This document shows, piece by piece, positions 6,670 to 11,495 of a stretch of 13,262 nt of DNA (its first letter is position 1; every line of letters starts with the position of its first letter). This DNA is from Actinomycetota bacterium (GTDB lineage: Bacteria; Actinomycetota; Actinomycetes; Actinomycetales; Microbacteriaceae): assembly GCA_009699665.1 (NCBI GenBank), contig WLNS01000029.1, positions 1 to 13,262 of the forward strand, given 5' to 3'. The position numbers and the translations under genes are program-made. The notes under the pieces were generated by a model. It was not told the origin of the DNA, did not search any database, and saw nothing but the letters and a program-made list of their open reading frames with translations.

Positions 6670-6675
6670 AGTCTA
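6670..6675 (-). promoter_or_regulatory. Candidate -10 element of miaB
   Basis: The minus strand reads TAGACT, matching TANNNT, with 10 nt to the miaB ATG. The start point would fall about 3 nt before the codon. It lies in the 127-nt gap after the 6787–7521 gene. No clear -35 hexamer was found. The absence of a Shine-Dalgarno sequence makes a near-leaderless start plausible. Confidence 0.3.
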
Positions 6676-6741
6676 CGAGTGCCTCACCGGTGCGCGATGC
6701 GAACGCCCGACGTGGCACTGCTACGGACCGTGGGTGCGACG

Positions 6742-6760
6742 GGCCGGAAAGGCAACGGCC
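6742..6760 (-). repeat. Small inverted repeat downstream of the 6787–7521 gene
   Basis: GGCCG (6742–6746) and CGGCC (6756–6760) flank a 9-nt loop, starting 26 nt after the stop codon of the 6787–7521 gene. There is no T-run after it on the minus strand, so it is at best a weak or factor-dependent terminator before the miaB promoter region. Confidence 0.25.
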
Positions 6761-6786
6761 TGACTCATACCACTTTGCTTGGGCAA

Positions 6787-7521
6787 CTAACCGATGGTGA
6801 TGGAGTCCAGCCCGCTCTTGGGGAAGGTGACACCGACGTCAGTGATGCTCGAAACTTTAATCGGAGGTAGGTCAACCACACCCATCAGTGATTTGCCGCC
6901 GGCGTAGTGGATTCCCCCCATGAGCCCGACCAGCGAAATGGCCACGCTCAGCAAGGCCACAAGACCGCCGAGGGCGCTAAACCAGACGGCGATCCATGCC
7001 TGCCATTTGCGTTGTCCGCGTTTCGTGAGGGCAATCTGAGCACATAAGAATGAGAAAAAGAAGATGCCGAGTGCGATGAACGCGCCGAACTTATCCCAGG
7101 TGAGAGCAACGGCCAGGATGCTGAGCACCAGCGCGAACCAACCGGTGGCATTGGCCCGCGGATAATCATCGCCCAGCTCGCCATTCGCGTACCGATAGTC
7201 ATAACCATAATTTTCGCCGCCGCGTTGATATGAACCCGTGGCGGGGCCGCCCCGCTGAGCGGAGGCACGGTCGTAGGGATCGTCGGGACGCTGCGTCACT
7301 TGGGGAATAAAGCCTGCGGGGTCCGTCGCTGCCGAAAGTGGAGAACCGGGAGGATACGCATCTGTTTGCGGATATTGGCCCGTCTGTGCGTATTCGCCGT
7401 TTTGCTGTTGCATGCCGTTATCAGGATATGGATTTGCCGTCGGATAGCGTTGCGAGTCCCTGCGGGGATCCGGGGCACTTCTGCCACCGCGGTGATACTG
7501 CGGGCCTGTGTTGTCTGACAT
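6787..7521 (-). CDS. Three-helix membrane protein with Tyr/Gln/Pro-rich N-terminal region (DUF4190-like)
   Basis: The 244-residue product has a disordered-looking first half rich in Tyr, Gln, Pro and Gly (about 1–122, with motifs such as QYPQT and YGYDYRY). Three hydrophobic segments follow at about 126–145, 147–166 and 176–204, then a roughly 40-residue tail ending in SGLDSITIG. The helix plan with ALVLSILAV, a short basic loop KRGQRK and a third long helix resembles small DUF4190-type actinobacterial membrane proteins. That assignment rests on overall layout only. The ATG at 7521 is chosen because AAGGAG (7530–7535) lies 8 nt upstream; the in-frame GTG at 7524 and ATG at 7527 are too close to it. 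It sits 47 nt after recX and 127 nt before miaB. Its function is unknown. Placement between recX and miaB appears recurrent in related actinobacteria, from memory only. Confidence 0.8.
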   Translation of the reverse strand: MSDNTGPQYHRGGRSAPDPRRDSQRYPTANPYPDNGMQQQNGEYAQTGQYPQTDAYPPGSPLSAATDPAGFIPQVTQRPDDPYDRASAQRGGPATGSYQRGGENYGYDYRYANGELGDDYPRANATGWFALVLSILAVALTWDKFGAFIALGIFFFSFLCAQIALTKRGQRKWQAWIAVWFSALGGLVALLSVAISLVGLMGGIHYAGGKSLMGVVDLPPIKVSSITDVGVTFPKSGLDSITIG

Positions 7522-7568
7522 CACCATCGCTCCTTACGCGAGCCGGTGGGAGAGTCCATGGCGACATA

Positions 7569-8243
7569 CTAACTCTGAATGTTGAGTGCGCGGTGGACCG
7601 CCTCGCGGATGACCGAAGAGGGAAAACCGCGTCGGGCCAGAAAACCGCTCAACCTTCGTCGTGCCACCTCGGGATCAAGACTGTGCATGCGCGCCGCGCG
7701 CGCAGATGCCAGCTCGATGGCCAAGCTTTCTTCTGACTCATCATCGAGGCCTTGGGTTGCGAGTGCCGCCGTCTGACGGTCGATGCCGCGTTCGGTTAGT
7801 TTGCGTGAGATGGCAGACTTGCTCATTCCCCCGCGCGAAACGAGTCGATCAACAAGATGGGCGGCCATGCGTGCGTCATCGACATAACCCAGCCGGTGGA
7901 GGCGATCGAGCCAGCCGTGCGCGTCATTCTCAGGCACGCCCCGAGCAATAAGCCAAGCTCGGACCTCGCGTTCGGAGAGATCGCGACGAGTCAGGGCCCT
8001 GAGCAGGGCCCCGTCAAGGTCGGCCACATCAACCTCGTCACCGTCAACGTCTTCGCCGTCGATCTCGGCCCCGTCCACAGGAGCAACGGCGACAGGGACC
8101 ACGTCGACAGGGACCACGTCGCCCATCGACGAATCGTTTCCGTGGGGTAGATCAATGACCTCGTTCACGTCGACCCGCGCGCTACCTGCCGTGGTCAAGC
8201 CGTTTTCTGGCTCGACCCACGGCAGGTAAGTGACGTTACTCAT
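7569..8243 (-). CDS. recX: Regulatory protein RecX with acidic N-terminal extension
   Basis: RecX binds RecA filaments and limits RecA activity. The conserved three-helix repeat region spans about 78–221 and shows SEREVRAWLIARGV, RLGYVDDARMA, SKSAISRKLTERGI and the RRRLSGFLARRGF repeat, all typical of RecX. The first 77 residues are not family-typical: they are acidic and low in complexity, with repeated DVVPV and DGxEVD-like units, and the DNA holds a 15-bp tandem duplication. The ATG (8241–8243) directly follows the recA stop as TAAATG, so translation is almost certainly coupled to recA. No clear Shine-Dalgarno is seen. The internal ATG at residue 40 would remove part of the extension but also lacks a good ribosome-binding site. 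Co-expression with recA keeps inhibitor and target together. Confidence 0.94.
   Translation of the reverse strand: MSNVTYLPWVEPENGLTTAGSARVDVNEVIDLPHGNDSSMGDVVPVDVVPVAVAPVDGAEIDGEDVDGDEVDVADLDGALLRALTRRDLSEREVRAWLIARGVPENDAHGWLDRLHRLGYVDDARMAAHLVDRLVSRGGMSKSAISRKLTERGIDRQTAALATQGLDDESEESLAIELASARAARMHSLDPEVARRRLSGFLARRGFPSSVIREAVHRALNIQS
8091..8120. repeat. Perfect 15-bp tandem duplication inside recX
   Basis: GACAGGGACCACGTC occurs twice back to back (8091–8105 and 8106–8120). On the minus strand each copy encodes DVVPV. The next five codons (AVAPV) look like a diverged third copy. As the unit is a multiple of three, gain or loss by slippage would keep recX in frame. Confidence 0.9.
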
Positions 8244-9404
8244 TTATGCACTCTGCGCCACGGGGGTTGCTTCTTGTGGGGTAACCTCGACGACGGCGTC
8301 TTCTGAAGTCAGGGCTGCGTCTCCCTCGACGTCTGCAGATTTCGCTGCTGTCGCTTTGCCCGCCTTGCCTGCCGCGGGAAGGTCACTCTCGGTCTGGTCG
8401 TCTTCGGCTGCCCCAACACCCATTTTCGCGAGAATCTTCTGTTCAATCTCGTCTGCCATCGCGGGATTGTCGAGCAAGAAATTACGTGAATTCTCTTTGC
8501 CCTGCCCGAGTTGCTCACTTTCGTAGGTGTACCAGGCACCGGACTTCTTGACGATACCCTGGTCGACACCGAAGTCGAGCAGGCTGCCCTCGCGCGAAAT
8601 TCCCGTGCCGTAAAGGATGTCGAACTCGGCCTGCTTGAAGGGCGGGGCCATCTTGTTCTTGACCACCTTCACACGGGTGCGGTTGCCCACCGCATCAGCA
8701 CCGTCTTTGAGCGTCTCGATGCGCCTGATGTCGAGTCGCACCGAGGCGTAAAACTTGAGCGCTTTACCGCCCGATGTTGTCTCGGGGCTACCGAAGAAAA
8801 CACCGATCTTCTCACGCAACTGATTGATGAAAACCATCGTTGTGTTTGTGGAGTTGAGTCCGCCCGTGAGCTTGCGCAGTGCCTGTGACATCAGGCGAGC
8901 CTGCAGACCAACGTGCGTGTCGCCCATTTCGCCCTCAATTTCGGCTCGCGGCACAAGGGCCGCAACCGAGTCGATGACAATGAGGTCGATGGAACCGGAG
9001 CGCACCAACATATCGGCAATTTCTAGGGCCTGCTCACCGGTATCTGGCTGTGACACCAGAAGTGCATCGATATCGACGCCGAGCTTGCGAGCGTATTCAG
9101 GGTCGAGCGCATGTTCGGCATCAATAAAGGCTGCGATGCCGCCGGCGCGCTGCGCGTTTGCGATGACGTGCAACGTCAGCGTGGTCTTGCCGGACGATTC
9201 TGGTCCGTAGATTTCGACGATGCGTCCGCGCGGTAGTCCGCCGATGCCGAGCGCAACGTCGAGCGCGATGGACCCCGTGGGAATCACCTCAACCGGAGCT
9301 CGTTCATCGCTGCCAAGGCGCATTACTGACCCCTTGCCAAATTGACGATCGATCTGGGCGAGGGCTGTTTCTAGTGCTTTTTCACGGTCTGCTGGTGATG
9401 CCAT
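8244..9404 (-). CDS. recA: Recombinase RecA
   Basis: RecA forms ATP-dependent filaments on single-stranded DNA, drives strand exchange and triggers LexA self-cleavage. The 386-residue product contains Walker A GPESSGKT (67–74), the catalytic Glu in DAEHALD (E97), Walker B LIVIDSVAAL (141–150), loop L1 around EIEGEMGD (155–162), and loop L2 FINQLREKIGVFFG (192–205) followed by SPETTSGG. The core is fully canonical and uninterrupted; no intein is present. The C-terminal tail (about 331–386) is Ala/Asp/Glu-rich and longer than in E. coli, as in other actinobacteria. The ATG at 9404 has Shine-Dalgarno AGGAG (9411–9415) with 6 nt spacing. A LexA box and -10 element lie about 235–265 nt upstream, so expression is SOS-inducible. 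recX follows immediately. Confidence 0.99.
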   Translation of the reverse strand: MASPADREKALETALAQIDRQFGKGSVMRLGSDERAPVEVIPTGSIALDVALGIGGLPRGRIVEIYGPESSGKTTLTLHVIANAQRAGGIAAFIDAEHALDPEYARKLGVDIDALLVSQPDTGEQALEIADMLVRSGSIDLIVIDSVAALVPRAEIEGEMGDTHVGLQARLMSQALRKLTGGLNSTNTTMVFINQLREKIGVFFGSPETTSGGKALKFYASVRLDIRRIETLKDGADAVGNRTRVKVVKNKMAPPFKQAEFDILYGTGISREGSLLDFGVDQGIVKKSGAWYTYESEQLGQGKENSRNFLLDNPAMADEIEQKILAKMGVGAAEDDQTESDLPAAGKAGKATAAKSADVEGDAALTSEDAVVEVTPQEATPVAQSA

Positions 9405-9455
9405 GGCCGTCTCCTGTTCTGTGTAGTGAGGTGGATTCGCCTATCGGCTGTCGGG

Positions 9456-9632
9456 CTACCGCTTCGCTACCGACCGGCCTGGGCATCTGCAAGATGACGA
9501 GGCGGGACGGGCGCTGCGCAGTGCTACCGACAAGGCGGATGCCTCGGTGTGACCTGAGTTACGGTACGCGCGACCTCGGACAACAGACGCTGTCGGCACG
9601 ATGGCGTGGACGCTCAGAACACAACGGGACAT
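9456..9632 (-). CDS. Possible leaderless 58-codon ORF in the recA leader
   Basis: An uninterrupted ORF of 58 codons starts at the ATG (9630–9632) exactly 7 nt after the candidate SOS-regulated -10 TAGTCT. The mRNA could therefore begin at or one base before the start codon. It ends at TAG (9456–9458), 51 nt before the recA start. The product starts MSRCVLSVHAIVP and ends CRCPGRSVAKR. It is basic, has three cysteines and no acidic residue except one Glu. I recognise no family. The third codon positions are moderately GC-rich, which is not decisive. It may be a real small protein, a leader peptide controlling recA or mRNA stability, or chance in a long untranslated leader. The position relative to the promoter is the main support. 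Confidence 0.35.
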   Translation of the reverse strand: MSRCVLSVHAIVPTASVVRGRAYRNSGHTEASALSVALRSARPASSSCRCPGRSVAKR

Positions 9633-9639
9633 GTGTAGG

Positions 9640-9645
9640 AGACTA
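9640..9645 (-). promoter_or_regulatory. Candidate -10 element of the SOS-regulated recA promoter
   Basis: The minus strand reads TAGTCT (TANNNT). A TTCGAA/TCGAAC sequence inside the LexA box lies 17–18 nt upstream where a -35 would be. LexA bound there would cover the promoter. The start point would be 9633 or 9632, leaving a recA leader of about 228 nt. Confidence 0.55.
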
Positions 9646-9652
9646 GCCTGTT

Positions 9653-9668
9653 TCGAATATATGTTCGA
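9653..9668 (-). promoter_or_regulatory. SOS box (LexA operator) upstream of recA
   Basis: The minus strand reads TCGAAC-ATAT-ATTCGA, matching the Gram-positive/actinobacterial LexA operator TCGAAC-N4-GTTCGA with one mismatch in the second half. Both half-sites are extended by flanking bases (T before and A after). It lies directly upstream of the TAGTCT -10 and overlaps the expected -35, as needed for repression. LexA itself is not in the window. Confidence 0.85.
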
Positions 9669-9692
9669 ATACGTTTTCGGCGTGTCGACGGG

Positions 9693-9926
9693 TTATGTGA
9701 CGTCGCGTTTGGGCTCTGGCAGCCCGGCTCCGTGCCATCTCTCGGGCGGCACTTCGGCGGCCCGACACAGGGCGAGCCACACCGTTCGCGGTGACATGCC
9801 CCTCGCGAGGGCCTCGGCGGCCGTGGTGTCGCCCAGTTCGGCAATGACCATGTCTTTCGCCAGGATGCCCCCATAGGTATCACCGAACTCACGGCCTACC
9901 GCGAACCAGAATTCGGAGCGCCGCAC
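9693..9926 (-). CDS. DUF3046 family protein
   Basis: This 77-residue protein matches the DUF3046 pattern found between the clgR-type regulator and recA in many actinobacteria. Visible elements are an N-terminal SEFWFAVGREFGDTYGG, a middle AKDMVIAELGDTTAAEAL and the highly characteristic RTVWLALCRAAEVPPERW. The function of the family is unknown; the protein is small and probably cytoplasmic. The start is the GTG at 9924–9926, 14 nt after the clgR stop, with no evident Shine-Dalgarno, so it is likely coupled to clgR. The recA promoter lies just downstream of its stop codon, so readthrough from clgR may give recA a second, non-SOS source of transcript (inference). Confidence 0.92.
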   Translation of the reverse strand: MRRSEFWFAVGREFGDTYGGILAKDMVIAELGDTTAAEALARGMSPRTVWLALCRAAEVPPERWHGAGLPEPKRDVT

Positions 9927-9940
9927 GAAAGCGAGGGTGG

Positions 9941-10246
9941 CTAGCGCAGAGACGCGAAGTCGTCGACGAGCTCGTCGGGGACGGTGTCGGGAACCCGAAC
10001 AGCCGTCATGCCCTCAAAGGATGCCAAACGAGATCCGGCTTCAATAAGGATGCCCGATACGGGCACTTCAAGCGCGTCAGCAATTGCCGACAGAATCTCA
10101 GACGATGCTTCTTTTTGACCGCGCTCTACTTCGCTGAGGTAACCCAATGCGACGCTCGCCTTGCTCGCGACCTGACGAAGGGTGTGCCCCTTCTGCAGAC
10201 GAACATCACGAAGCACGTCGCCGATTTCTTGACGAACCAAAACCAT
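9941..10246 (-). CDS. clgR: XRE-family regulator, ClgR-like
   Basis: The 101-residue product has a Cro/C1-type helix-turn-helix at about 7–66, with LRQVASKASVALGYLSEVERG (23–43) as the DNA-binding core. Size, sequence and position next to DUF3046-recA match ClgR. In Streptomyces and Corynebacterium ClgR activates clpP1P2, clpC, lon and other stress genes, including hflX in Corynebacterium. Start: the ATG at 10246 has a strong Shine-Dalgarno GGGAGGT (10251–10257) 4 nt upstream. The open frame extends to 10324, but that part is not family-like. The C-terminus is DDFASLR, not the LAA tail reported for Streptomyces ClgR as a ClpP degron, so turnover may differ (inference). The symbol is assigned by similarity and context; the regulon in this organism is untested. 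Confidence 0.85.
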   Translation of the reverse strand: MVLVRQEIGDVLRDVRLQKGHTLRQVASKASVALGYLSEVERGQKEASSEILSAIADALEVPVSGILIEAGSRLASFEGMTAVRVPDTVPDELVDDFASLR

Positions 10247-10319
10247 GGTGACCTCCCTCTGTCTCACAGATATTCTCGCAGTTCCCACGTTACTAAGAAC
10301 CAATGACACAAACCTAAAC

Positions 10320-10342
10320 CACATGACTGAGATTCAGATGTG
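10320..10342. repeat. 23-nt stem-loop between cinA and clgR
   Basis: CACAT (10320–10324) pairs with ATGTG (10338–10342), and CTGA (10327–10330) pairs with TCAG (10334–10337), leaving a GA bulge and a GAT loop. It lies 90 nt after the cinA stop and about 75 nt before the clgR start. On the minus strand it is followed by GTTTAGGTTTGTGT, T-rich but without a U-run. It may be a weak terminator of ftsK-pgsA-cinA or an operator for clgR. Confidence 0.5.
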
Positions 10343-10431
10343 AGCCTATGCGTATCAACGTTACATCCGTGTGACATATTCCCCGGGTGGCTCGAAATTT
10401 TCTGATCGTGAGCGAACAGGGACGCCGAGCG

Positions 10432-10914
10432 CTATAACCGAGCAAGAACGTCGGCGAGCAGTTCCAGGGCGGCAATGCCGGCCCGGGTGCGAACAGCACT
10501 GCGGTCTCCCTCTAACAGCAATTCACGATGCCAGCAGCCAAAAGGCGCACTCACGGCAACAAATACCAGGCCGGGCGACTTGCCGTCTTGATCGTCGGGT
10601 CCCGCCACGCCCGTCGATGACAATCCGAATGACGCGTCGAACTTTTCGCGCACCCCGATCGCCATCTGCTCGGCAACATCCGGATCGACCGCTCCCGACG
10701 TCTCTAAGAGATTCGCATCAACGCCCAACAGCGAGTGCTTCGTATCAGTGGCGTAGGCGACGACCCCACCCCGAAAAACTCGCGAGACTCCCGCGACACT
10801 GGTCAGTGCGGCCATGATGAGTCCGCCGGTCAGGGACTCGGCCACAGACACCGTGAGCTTCTTATCGACGAGTTCGGCAACGAGTCGATGAACGGCGTCG
10901 GGCTGGTCGGTCAT
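10432..10914 (-). CDS. cinA: CinA C-terminal-type protein, nicotinamide-nucleotide amidohydrolase (PncC-like)
   Basis: The 160-residue product consists of the CinA C-terminal domain only. In other bacteria this domain deamidates NMN to nicotinate mononucleotide, recycling the by-product of NAD-dependent DNA ligase. Hallmarks are VAESLTGGLI (24–33), GGVVAYATDTKHSLLGV (49–65), SGAVDPDVAEQMA (73–85), the STGVAGPDDQDGKSPG loop (100–115) and LVFVAVSAP (116–124). The N-terminal molybdopterin-like CinA domain is absent, as usual in actinobacteria. The ATG at 10914 overlaps the pgsA stop as ATGA, with GGGGA 4 nt upstream. The frame is open back to 11199 within pgsA, but that is only a shadow. The enzymatic role is inferred from the family. 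It is probably the last gene of the ftsK-pgsA-cinA transcript. Confidence 0.93.
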   Translation of the reverse strand: MTDQPDAVHRLVAELVDKKLTVSVAESLTGGLIMAALTSVAGVSRVFRGGVVAYATDTKHSLLGVDANLLETSGAVDPDVAEQMAIGVREKFDASFGLSSTGVAGPDDQDGKSPGLVFVAVSAPFGCWHRELLLEGDRSAVRTRAGIAALELLADVLARL

Positions 10915-11495
10915 TTCGTCCCCCGCAGTGCACGCTGTTGCCGAATCCCGTCTACCAGGTAGTCGACCCCGGTTACCAACGTCAGGGCGACGACGACCGA
11001 CATCAGAACCGTGTTGATGATGTTCATGGGTTGGCCCCAGATCGCGCTCAGGGGCAAGAGCGCGCTGGTAATCGCCACGAACTGCGCTACAGTTTTGATC
11101 TTGCCTCCGCGTGAAGCCGGAATAACCTGGTCTGACAGAACAGCCATGCGGAAAACCGTGATGCCCACTTCGCGAATAAGAATGACAATCGTCACCCACC
11201 AGGGCAGCTCAGCAATGATCGAGAGTGCCACCAGGGCCGCGCCGGTGAGCACCTTGTCGGCTATCGGGTCAAGTATTTTTCCGAGATCGGTGACCATGTT
11301 GTACCGGCGGGCGATATAGCCATCAATGCCGTCGGTGGCCATTCCCACAACGAACAGCGCGGTGGCAATCCACCGCCCCGCGTCAGAGGGCTGGTCGCTG
11401 CTGACCAGGAGCAACCAGACAAAAACGGGCGCAAAAAGCATGCGAACGACCGTGATGATATTCGGCGCGTTCCAGTTCGACACCGGCGTTCCCAC
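10911..11495 (-). CDS. pgsA: CDP-diacylglycerol–glycerol-3-phosphate 3-phosphatidyltransferase
   Basis: PgsA makes phosphatidylglycerol phosphate from CDP-diacylglycerol and glycerol-3-phosphate in the cytoplasmic membrane. The 194-residue product carries the complete CDP-alcohol phosphotransferase signature D-x2-DG-x2-AR-x8-G-x3-D-x3-D: D55, D58-G59, A62-R63, G72, D76 and D80. NWNAPNIITVVRM near the start and IREVGITVFRM (107–117) are PgsA-like, and several hydrophobic helices are visible. The GTG at 11493–11495 shares one base with the ftsK stop (TAGTG). There is no clear Shine-Dalgarno, so coupling to ftsK is likely. The next in-frame GTG, four codons on, is an alternative. The cinA start overlaps its stop. 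A related CDP-alcohol transferase such as cardiolipin synthase cannot be fully excluded, but the position after ftsK favours PgsA. Confidence 0.92.
   Translation of the reverse strand: MGTPVSNWNAPNIITVVRMLFAPVFVWLLLVSSDQPSDAGRWIATALFVVGMATDGIDGYIARRYNMVTDLGKILDPIADKVLTGAALVALSIIAELPWWVTIVILIREVGITVFRMAVLSDQVIPASRGGKIKTVAQFVAITSALLPLSAIWGQPMNIINTVLMSVVVALTLVTGVDYLVDGIRQQRALRGTK

Noticed and set aside
9374..9892. Open frames on the plus strand across the recA promoter region and on the minus strand through DUF3046
   Set aside because: They overlap recA, the LexA box or DUF3046, have no ribosome-binding site and no recognisable sequence.
10247..10324. N-terminal extension of the clgR frame (MWFRFVSL…)
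   Set aside because: The ATG at 10246 has a strong Shine-Dalgarno sequence and gives a family-length protein; the upstream part does not resemble any ClgR N-terminus.
10380..10431. TTCGCTCACGA as a ClgR autoregulatory site
   Set aside because: Only the left half of the recalled consensus matches; the right half GCG is absent.
10915..11199. Open extension of the cinA frame into pgsA
   Set aside because: It has no CinA-like sequence, overlaps a well-supported gene on the same strand, and the ATGA overlap start is convincing.
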